In this document: positions 12,678-24,348 of the stretch, in pieces | Numbering within the stretch: position 1 is the stretch's first letter | Layout of the letters: every line of letters starts with the position of its first letter | NCBI GenBank assembly: GCA_036924285.1 | Contig: JAYKYS010000011.1 | Span: 4,960,001 to 5,024,000 of the forward strand | Origin: Asterella californica | Lineage: Eukaryota > Streptophyta > Marchantiopsida > Marchantiales > Aytoniaceae | Length of the DNA stretch: 64,000 bases | Direction of reading: 5' to 3' | Position numbers and translations under genes: made by a program | The notes under the pieces: model-generated | Told to the model about the DNA's origin: nothing | The model's input: only the letters and a program-made list of their open reading frames with translations | Database searches by the model: none

Positions 12678-13604
12678 TAATGCTTGCTTCAAGCCTTACG
12701 TCTCAGCTTTACATGCGTAATCCATCCTCTGGTGGTAGCTTAGGCTCGTAAGATCATTGCGGGAATAGCTTTTTGCTTAAGTTAACTTGGTTTTTCTCTT
12801 CTGTTTTGCCTTCATAGGTTTCAACATACCTATCACGAGGTGTGAAAGTGTTTAAAACCGCAATGAAAATGTCTCCAGTCCGCCTTGATGGCAGTAGAAG
12901 AGTAGTTGTGAAGAAGTAGAGCACCTCCAAGACGAAGAAACCACCGAGTCCTTTTAGTTTGTCAAAAGTCAATCCATTAGAAAGTTCAGTTCACTGATTA
13001 GTTCCAGTGAAACAATATGAAAAATCTTTTTAAAAGATTAATAATCTTTTATTAGTTCTAGTAACATTTTAACATGCTTTATATCAAAATTACATACAGG
13101 ATAATACCAAGAAACTGAAATTTGAACAAAAAGGAGGGTTTATAAAACCTAAAAGTTATTATCAAAAATATATTCTATAAATCTCTATCTAAATATTTTT
13201 ATTAAAAATAAATAATAAGTACCCGAACGTATCGGGAGGGAGCTCAGTCTGATTCCACCCACAAACATCAAGTGATCAAACATACTGGAGAGAAAATGAG
13301 TTTTCCTCCCCCGCCTGCCTGCGAAATTTCTTCTGACTACACTCAACCATATGATAAAAGTTTGAAAAGGCGGGAAAATGCATCTTTTATCGTGGTAGTG
13401 AAGATATACCACGATATCTATTCCCAGCTACGTTTGGAATCAAGGACTCCTCGTTCAAAACAGTGGAACAGTCGTCTAGACATAAATCTTCTTCCGGTAT
13501 TTATAACATAGCAAGTTGGGTCGAATGATGTATGATGATTCACCTGCGGAACACCGTCTTTGTGAATATGTCGTACTCGAGTGAGAAAATTTATAGAAGC
13601 CTGA
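12678..13604. other. Intergenic, no gene seen
   Basis: Mostly AT-rich DNA. No conserved frame recognised. Confidence 0.5.
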
Positions 13605-13900
13605 GAAGCTTCTCAAGGCCTATATAAAGGTGATCTTCCTGAAGGTCCACAGAATGTTGCTTGCATGACTAACAAGAAATCTATACTTGATAAGGTTAAA
13701 ACCATCTGTAAGAAGGTTCAAGTCCCTGGACATGTGTCAAGGTAAGTGTCAACCTTCAACGTGAAGGAAACCAAGTTCCATACAAGGCTTTGAACTCTGA
13801 GTTGGTTCCAGTCAATCAGCTCTCCAGAAAGGAGTCTGCTCTTGTTCTTCTTCGGGATGCTTTTCCATCATCACTGGAGAAAAGGGGAACTAAACTATAG
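13605..13900 (+). other. Coding-like fragment, unrecognised
   Basis: A frame opens after a TGA at 13602 and reads into LPEGPQNVACMTNKKSILDK. It stays open to a TAA at 13743 that sits inside a consensus splice donor (AAG|GTAAGT, GT at 13742). A second open frame begins just downstream (13748-13897, then TAG) with protein-like composition (for example NSELVPVNQLSRKES). It could be an exon of an unrecognised gene, or a frameshifted gene remnant. No family recognised. Confidence 0.25.
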
Positions 13901-16210
13901 CACCTCCAGAGGTAGAGGACAAGAACGCATGTCAGCCGCCTATATAAGTTATATTAAACTAAAGGAAATGAAGTAAAAGTAAAATGGACCAAATTATATT
14001 AATAAATCAAATTTTCCTGATTCAGAAAGTATATACGGGAAATTGTCAACAAAAGGACCAAGTATAGATAATGGGAATATCTTTCCCCGCATGGGATGGA
14101 TAAATAATTTTGTCAACGACAATCAGGAGGAAATGTAAGTAGATCTCTCATTTATGACGAGATAAGATATGAGGAAAGAGAAACAACAAAAAGACAAAAC
14201 CTCGATGGGATGGTCATGGTATGCCAGCTCATGTATGTAATCCGTTGGAAAGGCTAAACATGTGGTTTATCACAAATGCGCTAGTCTAGTCACGGAGATG
14301 CCGTGCCACTGTTCCTTGTAGAACTCAATAAAACCACCATTTATTAGCTTTACTATTATTTTATCGTCCCAGTAAAGAGAGTTCCGTTCACTGTTAACGT
14401 GGTAACTAATTGGCATTATGACCGACAAACGCTAGCTACAGTGACTGGTGGTATAAAGTAACAACCGTGATACGACCTTTAATCATCATTTTGGGCTTTT
14501 ATTTTATACAATTCTCGTTTGAAGACTACCAACTACTCCTTCTTACAGTTGTATATAACTCTTTTTATAAAATATAATTCTCCCAAGCAAGCCAAGAGCT
14601 ACTGCACCGGTGCGGTGGGTAGTCGAGGTCACGTAGTTCTTTTTCCTTCTACCACAGTGTTATCGCTCCTTATGGTAGACCTTCCTCTGTGTTCGCAGTG
14701 ATCGAGCGCTCTACCCGATACCCCACTAACACTGGAAGATAACCTAGCCCGCGGTTACCTGAGGTAGCAAAGACCCGAGATTCCCATAAAGCAAAAGAAT
14801 TACCCCACAGTCCTATACACTAGTGGTTAATGGCGGATAGCCGTGGGAGACTTGGGTAGACATTTAGCGTGCCGTGAAACTTTCTTCTACGGAAGTTTCG
14901 CGCGGTTAGTAGCAAAATGGCTCGCCATTTCGCGCACTCCTGTCCATGTCACTCGCGCACAGCTGTCTGTGTGGAAATCCAACTCGTCGATGTTTTGAAA
15001 TTCAGTATTATCACGTGAGGCACTGTGCATATCATATTCACTCATATTGCAAATATGCAAAGGTTTAATTTATTATATAATAATTTGATGATAAAAAGTT
15101 ATCATGTTATTTATTTATTAAATACATAATAATGATAATAAATTATTTATCAGCTTCTCACATATGTACTTCTTAAAGTGCATTTGTTTGCTGTTCCATT
15201 ATGATTAAAGTCTAGATCACCTCGCAAGTCTAGGTGCACTTCACATTTAATATTTTTCATAAAATATGATTTCTCCATCAGCTTGTACATAATTTATAAC
15301 TAGCAGTTATTTCTTTTTCGATAATAGAAAACGGGCAAAAGTTCCCCATGAGTTCGTGTTACATGCATATTATTCATTGGGATCGGTTATCTAACTCTGC
15401 AAGATACTAGAGTTGTGGTAACCCGTTAGAAACATGGTGACATACGAGAGTGCCCGGGGAGTTTCAGGTGAAAATTGGGAAGTTTCCGGTGGAATGGAAA
15501 TGGAAAACTAACGAAATTTACATTTCAAAAGTATACATAGATTTGGTTCAGCAACGGAAATTTTGGAAAAATACTGGAAGTCATAACACTAAAACCCGAA
15601 ACTCCTCAAGCACTGCAAGGGTTTAGGGTTTACTATGGGGGTTCAAAACATTTCGTTTCCAGTGACATAATTTGTTGAAGGAAATTGGATTCTTTGGCTT
15701 TACGAATCCTTTGAACGGAAATGCCTTTATAATATCCGCAAACTTCTTTGCCTTTACGAAAGAAAGACTCTATGAAATCAGATTTCTTTTACTGTTAGAA
15801 AGGTTAATTAATATCAAAAAGTGACTTCTTTGAAATAATAAGCCGATTTGGACATATAGTGTCTTGCATATAATAATTGGTAAAAGATTTAGAGTTTGCA
15901 CTAATCGAGATACATTAACCACCGAACGCTTAGAACAGTTAGAGGCTCAAGCGTAGGTTATCAATAAGCGTGACCGCGGTCAATTTCAAACCATCTTTGG
16001 TCACTTAAGCAAAATGGGATTCCTCCGGCGGTACTCGGCTTAGAAAAGCAGAACTGCCCGATAAGATTATTTGGCGTCTAGTTTCCAACAATTTATCCTA
16101 GTTTGACACTCCATTATTTGCAACACCAACTTCTTTCCTAAATTTCTAATGTATTGAGTTCTCAATCGTCACCGAACAAAAAGACATATTAAATTCTAAT
16201 CAGTTATGAG
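13901..16210. other. Intergenic, no gene seen
   Basis: No supportable coding region. An imperfect inverted repeat sits near 14877-14905. Confidence 0.5.
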
Positions 16211-16240
16211 TTTAGGGGTTTAGGGTTTAGGGTTTAGGGT
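16211..16240 (+). repeat. Interstitial plant telomere repeat (TTTAGGG, about 4 units)
   Basis: Four consecutive TTTAGGG units, the first with an extra G. Another partial copy lies near 15617-15630. The units could be a healed-break scar or promoter-type telo-box DNA; no gene is evident next to them. Confidence 0.9.
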
Positions 16241-17372
16241 TAAGACCCATAAGACTGCGTTAGGCTAATATAAACAAACAAGCATAAACGTAATTAGAAG
16301 TGATGTGTATGAATTTACTCTTCATCTTTATTACTGTGGATGTAAACTTTACTCTCACTCACACTTATATTAATGAGCTGCTCCAAATCTACTTTGCCGA
16401 TTTACTGTGAGTGCCTCTAAATACGATATAAATACGATAGATAGTGGAGATAGTTACCGAATCCCTCAACCTGCCGGTTTTGGAAACGGTGGATTAAGAG
16501 AAAACGACTGGACACCATTAGTCCACAATCTCCGATATCTACCTAGAACCTTCAGAAAAATATAGACAAGCGCCGTTCCAACAGTTTAGGCTTGTCTACT
16601 TTGTTTTGCAATCTAAACAAGTAGCACTTTTATCACTATGACATGTTGCTGGCTAGACGGTAGATTAATTTGGTCTCTAAGCACACTTTGGAATGGAACG
16701 GATCATTAGTAAACTAATTAGTGCGCGAATAGGCAAACCCTAGACAAAAAGGTGGACACAAGGTGCGATAAAAGCGTATCAGAAGGTTTCATACTTGAGA
16801 TGTAACCCAGGTAAAGATGCGGCCATTTTAACTGTGGGTTCCGGGGGTCCGGACATCTACAAGTCGCACTTGATAGAGGCCCTCTACCGCGTTCGCAAAA
16901 GTTTATAGATTCATGTGGAGCCAGCCCCTGTGGCATGTCGCGGATAAGATGAAATTGACCGCTAGTACCGATGGGTAGAAAGTTACTGTAGTTTTAAGTA
17001 CTCCTGTAGCGTCAATCACTTAGAATTCAAGTTTTCAACTTTACTTATGGCCGTTGACATATACAATACCGCGTTCAGTAGAGGTAGCTACTCTACTGGG
17101 TCAGATACGACGGAAAACAATTACAAGAAGGTAATGTAAAAACTTTTTAGGAATTATATGAGTATTATATGAGTAATTTATGAAATCTAAAAAATGTTAA
17201 AATGTCAAAATTGTAGCATATTGAATGAACAAACGAATGAAATATAAAAAGGGTTGAATTTCTGAAGATTAATAGAAAATATTTAGAAGTATTTCGAATT
17301 TCTTTTCATTTTCTGTACTGGATGCTGCATTCTATTTTGTAAGACAATATAAATATTCAACAAACAAATGTC
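16241..17372. other. Intergenic, no gene seen
   Basis: No supportable coding region. A 9-bp inverted repeat (TAGACAAGC) flanks about 16562-16600. Confidence 0.5.
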
Positions 17373-17634
17373 GAATCTGACCTTGAAGTGCGGTACTCTG
17401 GTTTACAGTCCTCTACTGTAGTGAGTTCCAAGCTTATAGCTGCTGCGCATTACAGCAATATCGCAAGGCATTGAGTTTAATTCCAGTTTTTTGTTTCATC
17501 AGTTCTTCAGTACAAAAGTAGAGCTTGATCCGACCACTCTTGTCAATAGACTCGCAGCAGCTCGTCTTACCAATCATCGTCTCATGTTAATGTTTATTAT
17601 TATATCAACGCGTGAATTTTATAGCGAACTCTAG
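17373..17634 (+). other. Coding-like fragment, unrecognised
   Basis: Two short open frames in different phases (17373-17474 and 17518-17634) have protein-like composition, for example SGLQSSTVVSSKLIAAAHYS and TTLVNRLAAARLTNHR. They may be pieces of one frameshifted gene. No family recognised, and chance is not excluded. Confidence 0.2.
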
Positions 17635-18545
17635 AAAGAAAACATGACTCATGTAATTTGTATCACCAATCTCTGATACAAGTCAGAAATACAAACTTGA
17701 AAACATAAGCTGATGTTGCAAGATGACTAGAAAACCGTTTACTGCTCGTCAAAAATCTGATCAAGAAAAGACTCAATATAAAAGGTTTGATCAAGCTTCA
17801 CTTTCGTATTAAGGGACAGGTAAAGAAAAAAGCTGAGTTTAGTTCACTGGTGTAACAAAGTAAAGTCGGGTTCAGGTACGTAAGTTAAGTATTGTAGCTA
17901 CGTGCCTGTCAAAGATTACCGTAAAACGTGGTCATCTCCAAGGCAGCAGAATACAACAAGATGTACTCTAGGTAGTCCGCGACGGGAAAGAGTTACGCAT
18001 GTTACCGACTGCGCACCTGCCTGCCTGCGGACGGACGGATGGACAGGCAAAAGAGTTATGGTAGAATCGAAATGGTCTGTTGGGGGCGAACTGCTGAGGA
18101 ATTGGTGGTTATTTCGTTCGTTCGATTGACGTGACAGTACTGTAGTAGATGGGCGCCACAGTACCGGTGGAGAACGGAAAGGACTTTATCCCTACTTGGT
18201 TGTCCATGCAGCAGCAGCAGCAGAGCTTGGTTGCACCGGAAATATATATCCTCACGAAAGAGACGGTAGGTAAAAAGGTAGTCCAGTGGATATATATGAA
18301 GTGAACATCAGCTCGGTTAAGAAGCGATCAAGAGGCTGATGACTTGCTTCATCAGCATTCATTGACTCTTTTCCTCCCCCTTCATTCTCATTCCTTCTGG
18401 ACGCAGGGACGATCACCAACAACAACTAGACTGAGTAACATTTTCTTCTTTTACCGGGTTCGAGATACTGGACAACGCAGTTCCTGCAGTAGTGGTGCTG
18501 TAGTAGGAGTAATGGTAGACGTTGGACCTTGATGCGGATGAGGAT

Positions 18546-18548
<3 letters not shown>
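17635..18548. other. Intergenic, no gene seen
   Basis: No supportable gene. A CAG trinucleotide run is near 18209-18223. Confidence 0.45.
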
Positions 18549-18580
<32 letters not shown>

Positions 18581-18602
18581 GAGAGAGAGAGAGAGAGAGA
18601 AA
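18549..18602 (+). repeat. (GA)n microsatellite
   Basis: About 26 GA units with one interrupting T. The reading frames over it are artefacts. Confidence 0.95.
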
Positions 18603-20061
18603 GCAGCAGCGTAAATCATGTGATGGTTGCATGCATCTCTGCTGGTAAGTGAAATTACGTCTTTGCCCGTGCATTCTTAATGGTGAACCTATTTAGGGTT
18701 CACGCAGTTAAGCGTATAGTCCAAATAATCTCCTGTCGTCGCAGGGCAACGCAACGTCCTCAAGTATCCAACCAGCGCTCGGGGCTAACCGGAGTTACTT
18801 GGAAAGCGGGTTGAAATTATACTCGGTGGTATCTTTAGCGGGAGAAACTAGGGTTACCGAGAAATTATTCTTTAGTTTTGATTACATAAACAGAAAACCG
18901 ATCGATGGAACGCGTTACACTGTGGGATGTTCTCCGGTAACTCTAGAATTTCTCCCGGAACCATAGAAGGTACTTCTGTTTGTATCTACGCAGTTTGTCG
19001 GGGAGCGTAGAGTTACTAAGTACCGTAGTAGTAGTAGTAACAGCCGAAGCCTAGGAGTTGTTGGTAGAAAGGTGGCCGGGTGATTGAACTTGGGGTCCGG
19101 GTGACCGGGATGAGTCTCGCGGCGGATATGGGTTATATGGAGTCTGAAGAATAAGGCAAAGAGTGCCAGCTACCAACATTCATGGCATTTATTTCGCTAT
19201 TATTATAGAACCATGTGCCTGCCTCGGTTGCATCCCGCATTCGGTCCGTATAAACATAAATCTGTCGATTATCTCCGGCGATACCACTCGAGTCTCTACT
19301 GGTCTCGGAATTCAAACTCCCGACCATGACCAGGTTACCTCCACCAGTTCGTCATGTTCTTATATACTCCACAACCCGGAGAGTAACATTCCTCTCCCAT
19401 TCATAACCGGAGTTGAGTTCTTAATACTTGCGGTCCTCAGCTGTCTCTAACTCAAGTTCTGCAACTTCTGTTACGGAAGTCGCGTAGCTCCAGTAGCTAG
19501 TGCAGTAACTGGAGTCAGCATGCTCTTCGTGGGAGCTTTCCTTGAACTTCGGTTCCGAACTTCTGAGTCTCTGCTCGACTTCGTGCTCGACTTCAGCACT
19601 TCCCTGTTCTAAGCCGAGTCAAGTCATGTCAAAAGTTCGTCCAGGCGGATCCAGCTGAGCAGTGAGCTCCCAGTACTGGAAGAGAGAGAGGAACTTGAGT
19701 CCACTATCCTCCCCCACTCCCTTTTACATCGAACGTGGAACGAGAGAATCGTAATGTTTTTTGCTCTTGACCGGTTGGCCATCGCTAATTTAGCAGTAAG
19801 GGAATGCGTTTTCTTCATTTCTTTTTTTCATCCTTATTACAAACGTTTGTTGAGAACGTTCGCTGTTAACAATACGACCATTGCCCCCACCCTGTTTCCA
19901 TTGCCCCCACCCTGTTTCGTGACAATCCGTGAAAGTTACCCACTGCTGATCTTTGCTCCCGTCGTGCTTCGTCACTCTCTTGCTTGCTCCTTATTTTTCT
20001 GACTAGCGAACAGCAAACGCGTTAGAGTTCATAGTCTCGTCATGTCGATCGCTACATCGAG
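18603..20061. other. Intergenic, with a 20-bp tandem duplication
   Basis: No gene recognised. A perfect direct duplication of 20 bp lies at 19879-19898 and 19899-19918 (CATTGCCCCCACCCTGTTTC). Confidence 0.6.
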
Positions 20062-20141
20062 TGAAGACTCTCGAGGAAAGCGACAGTTTGTTTCTGTCAT
20101 CACCTGAAGACTCTCAGGGAAGGAGACAGTTTCTTTATGTC
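20062..20141 (+). repeat. Two 37-bp direct repeats upstream of the Rep-like locus
   Basis: 20062-20098 and 20105-20141 match at about 31 of 37 positions, with a 43-bp period; both begin TGAAGACTCTC and contain GACAGTTT. They lie just before the Rep-like frames, where replicons of this kind often carry iterons. That role is inference. Confidence 0.7.
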
Positions 20142-20153
20142 TTTCTTGCTGCG

Positions 20154-20181
20154 ACCGAAGCAAAAAAAGATTTGCTTCGGT
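20154..20181. other. Perfect 11-bp stem-loop upstream of the Rep-like locus
   Basis: The arms are ACCGAAGCAAA (20154-20164) and its complement (20171-20181), with a 6-nt A-rich loop. It sits 13 bp after the direct repeats. The loop does not hold a geminivirus-type nonanucleotide, so calling it an origin would be speculative. Confidence 0.6.
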
Positions 20182-20377
20182 AACGTCATCTGTTTCATTG
20201 CTTGTGCTCTGTATCGCGTTCAGCGAGCGGATGCAAGCGAGCGGTTATATGACGATACGATGATAGCTCACCAAGCGAGAGGGTCCACCGCTGCTTTCAT
20301 TGCACTAGGACCGAGCTTCTTATCTCTTATCTCTATGCGTCTTTCCTTCACTTACATGCATATGTGGTTTCTAATTC

Positions 20378-22008
20378 TTGGCTGCATGGAGGTGTGTGGC
20401 GATGAGACGGATATCGGCATCGCTAGATGACATTATCGTCATTTCGATACTTTCGACGACTGGACCGAAGAGGCGGCACATCTATCTCAAGGAAGTCTTC
20501 GAACTTGTTCGATTTTTTCGAATTAGGTCGAAAGGTTATTGTACAAAATCTTGTGGAAACGATGAGCCTCTTTCTTGTGCCGATGATGATCTTGTTGTCT
20601 CTGTTCCCGCTATTCCCGTACTAGAGCCTGTAAATCCAGTACCGGTCGATTTCAAACAAGAGGTGCAGGAATTTAGTTTCATTTTTTTTGAGACCGTTTG
20701 CTCTCACAACTGTGATGTCGTTCCACGATGTAGTATAGATCAATTTCATAGGTCAGTAACTTACCTCCTTATCCTCTTTATTGCAGTGCGCTATTGTCCT
20801 TCTCTGATGTTCAGCTTTATAGAGACAAATCTTACATTGATATATATCCACTTCAAGCGTGTGTCCCTGAGTTCTTGTTGGAGGGCCTGGACTATGTGCT
20901 GATCAGTAAATCCTTCCCCATAGCAACAAGTTGTCTTTAGGCTGTAATCGGACCCTTCCATTATATTAATTCGGGGGGGAGCTTGGATCATCTTACGGGG
21001 GTTTCAAAATCCAGATTTTTCTATTATCATAAATTCCTTCAATTGCCAATTGATGCACATCTTCAGAAACCTACTGTGGTTGTAGTGTATCATCTCACTG
21101 CATCCACTGCATCTGCCAAGACGTAGATCCGAAGGTTTTCAGGTTTGCTTGCAAACACTATCCATTTGTGCAACATGTTGCTCAGACGGGCAGCCAGAGC
21201 AAAGCGAGTGAATGTGCCACATCTGACAATAAGAACGCATAAGGTACCGATCTCAAAACAACTAGAACTATCAGTGACCGTTAATTGCACCGGTGGTGAT
21301 CTAGACATGGACAAATATTGATCGCTTTTGTGTCAATTTCTTGAAGACGAGTGCACCAATGACCTACTATCCATCGAGAGAAGCGGAAGTCTTTTACATT
21401 TGCATATACAGGGTGTTATTTCTCTTCAGGCTAGTATCAGTCTCTAGGTGAAACAACGTCTCCTCACACTTCTAGGCTTGAAGGGAGGTAACAGACCACT
21501 CGGAGGAGAAGTTTGTGAAACAAATGACTAACAATAGCCAACCATATCTTCGTGAGTATGGTTGGCTACTGTATGAAGGACAAGGCTGAGACACACCACA
21601 AATCGGTGATGAAAAACATTACTGATTGTATGCTCAAGGATGGTGAAGAATTATTACTCTTTTTGGTGCCGCAGATATCAAAAATCGAGTGGAACTGAAC
21701 TACACCAATATTCTTCAACTGGCCCTGCAGTTCAATAAATACCGAAGCAAACACCCATTAGGTACAACTCTCAGAACCTGCTTGAGGTATATGATCAGGT
21801 CCGATAAATATACTCCTTCCTGCCGATGGCTCATGACGTGTAGAATTCAGAAGGCGCGCAATGACTCGTTGTGGAAAGCTATAATTCGTCCTGAAATGTG
21901 ATCATTGCAGACATTGATAATGTCTTCTTTGCGCAAACCTGTGCTCGTTACTTTACTGTTGAACAACCTGACTCCAACGTGCTCGATGAGGAGGAGTACA
22001 TTAGATAG
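20378..22008 (+). pseudogene. Decayed HUH-type Rep (rolling-circle initiator)-like gene
   Basis: One plus-strand coding region broken by frameshifts near 20570, 20750, 21528, 21660 and 21890 and by in-frame stops at 20938, 21124, 21319, 21445 and 22006. Between breaks, runs of 40-65 codons stay open and protein-like. Three motifs follow in the order of HUH replication initiators: SVTVN (21271-21285) as motif 1; HLHIQG (21397-21414), the metal-binding His-x-His-x-Gln motif 2; and GYCMKD (21564-21581), the Tyr-x-x-Lys catalytic motif 3. Spacings of about 40 and 50 residues match CRESS-DNA virus and plasmid Rep. Upstream frames suggest a long N-terminal extension; downstream frames contain NILQLALQFNKYRSKHPLG and IIADIDNVFFAQ. 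I see no Walker A of an SF3 helicase. A host-domesticated or algal-plasmid-like origin is possible. The locus is too broken to work. The start is not fixed. Confidence 0.55.
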
Positions 22009-22103
22009 GTCGCTTGCTGCAGGTCTTACCAGCAACAACTTGCGCTCTGCTGCAGCCTACAACATATACATGTGGCACTTGTTGCTCGCTGCTCACTGTT
22101 TGC

Positions 22104-22293
22104 GCTACATAGGCTACTGTAGATGTTTTGGTAATGTTATACTTCCATCACGTCTTCCACTACATAGGCTACTGTTCATATTTGGACTATGTATCGATGT
22201 TTCGATACATACGCTACTGTCCACTTCTAGTACATAGCTTGCTATCACTACACACCTATGTATATCACCAGGTCACATTACATAGGCTGCTGT
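22104..22293 (+). repeat. Irregular array of a 16-bp motif
   Basis: Four copies of a motif close to TACATAGGCTACTGT begin at about 22104, 22160, 22205 and 22278, separated by 45-73 bp. The spacers also share CTATCAC and CCATGTTTGG-like words. It begins right after the Rep-like remnant. Confidence 0.6.
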
Positions 22294-23651
22294 CCATGTT
22301 TGGGTACACTTTCTGCTATCACACACCTCTGGTATTTATGTACATTTTGTACTGTACTGTGCGTCTGTGACTTATTGCACTTCCTTCAGGTCCACTACTG
22401 TAATCGATGGAAATCGTTTCAACCCAGAAATTCTGTAATTTGACTCATTTCATCCTCTGCTACATTTCATTGTCAGGTACATTTCATGCAAGTGTTGCAG
22501 GTCAATGCAAATATCACACAATCCTAGGATTCTGTAAAGCAGAAGTTCATTCTGCGTCGCAATGAATCCGAACTTCATCCGAAAAAATAAGCAAACCCCG
22601 CTGTATCCTTATGAGGAAAAAAAGAATGCAAGTTGGAACATGTGCTTCCCTATAATACTCGTCAATGTATACAACAGAAGCGGAGGGGCGAATACATCCA
22701 GCAATAAGGAAGAAGTCATTAATTATTCCGGAAGGTTTTCATTTTCTAATACTCTGTGGAATGAATTTCGCGCAGAAATCACATATCCAATGAAAACCGC
22801 CAAGCCATTAATTCTTCCGGGAGGAAGCACATCTTTCTAAAAACATTATTTGCTATATACTACGGATTGGAAAACAAGCACCAACTTTATCTAGTACATG
22901 GGTGAATATCCTACATCGAGTTAGGTACTCGTGTGTGTCTGTTAGATGACGATGCAGCCAGAAGGCTCAGATGCCGAAGACAGAGAATATCAGCAGTGAA
23001 GAAGAAAAGAAAGAACAAATAAGCAAAAAAAGGCACATAGAATACAAGCCTAGAGAAAGAGAACCAGGAAAAGTCCTGAACAGAGGAAGATATGAAGAGT
23101 GAAAGCAAGAAAAATGTAGCGGAAAAGGATAGAAAATGAGTTTACGAAAAAATAATTTATCTGTACTCTTTAATGGTACTAAAATAACTGAGATGCTGTA
23201 ATAGTCGAGCACTCTCCTAGAATATGATCATCTTACATAGCGTGCATACTTAAACTCAGAATATTAAAGAGAAAAGTAAAAAATTAGGTACTTCAGCCAT
23301 AAGATACTTTTAAGTATTACGCAAATCTTTCTGAAGGGAGTTGTTTATGGACTTGCATACGTCCATGTAACATATATGTTTTTACTATGCAGTACTATAG
23401 TTATACGTCAATATGAAAACCGAAAAGGAATAAGAGAATTTTTTGTCGTGTAGCGAAACAGACGGATGGAGTCGTGGTGAAAAACGAAAAGTGAAGAAAG
23501 AAATAGATAAAGAAAAGTGCTAATGCATTGCTCCCGAATTCCATTGTAAGCAGAGCTTCTTGTTTTTTAATATAATGAAGTTGCACCCTCGAACAATCGT
23601 TAAAGGGCTATCAATTATGTTTCTTAACTTGTCGAACATAGTTCGACTCAT
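22294..23651. other. Intergenic, no gene seen
   Basis: No supportable coding region. A-rich and purine-rich stretches occur between about 22940 and 23160. Confidence 0.5.
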
Positions 23652-24230
23652 GTCTCATTTCCAAAGAGTTCCGATGTTTTTGTCGTGTCCTGGGAGGTTG
23701 GATACACTGTTCTACTCTGTTTGGTCAGATCGAGAGAAATCTTGTATTGGTTTATTTATGGATTTGACTCCGGTCTCTTTTCCAATGGTTCTGATATCTA
23801 GACCATGTCCTTGGAAGTTGGATACAGTTTTCTCTTATGTTCGGTTGGATTGGGAAAATCTTGTATTGATCTCCTTACAGAATTCATCAGTCGTATTTGC
23901 TCGTTCGGATTGAGAAAAATTCTGTACTGATATTCTTTAAGAATTTCTTTTTTGGTTGTCTGCATACTTGGGTATAACTGTGTTCTTTGTCCCAAGTTAG
24001 ATATGTGTTCTCAAAGTAGTGAAATCTATGCTGTCTAATAAAGGGTTGGATTTGTTGTGTTCCTTACCCTTTGATAGATATGTGAATTCATAGTAGTGAA
24101 CACTTGCTGCTCATCTCATGAATTTACTTCTTATTATTGTGTTCCTTGCCCCTTTGATAGATATGTGTGCAGAGTAGTGAAATCCATGCTGTCCAATAAG
24201 AGATTAGATTCGTAACCTTGTCCATGTCTT
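23652..24230 (+). repeat. Two families of imperfect tandem repeats
   Basis: A unit of about 120 bp occurs at 23652 and 23772 with a third partial copy near 23889; shared words are GGTTGGATACA and AATCTTGTATTG. It is followed by three copies of a unit of about 80 bp starting near 23979, 24056 and 24138, each with TGTGTTC and AGATATGTG followed by AGTAGTGAA. Confidence 0.7.
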
Positions 24231-24325
24231 TGAGTTTTTATACTCTCGAGACATTATATTGCATCAACATTTATCCTCTATTACTTAATTTTTTTCTCAA
24301 ATCTTGTACCTATATTTTATTTATA

Positions 24326-24348
24326 ATATATATATATATATATATATA
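24326..24348. repeat. (TA)n microsatellite
   Basis: A pure TA dinucleotide run inside an AT-rich tract. Confidence 0.9.

Noticed and set aside
13603..13616. 14-bp perfect palindrome TGAGAAGCTTCTCA
   Set aside because: Short enough to be expected occasionally by chance in 64 kb and without other context.
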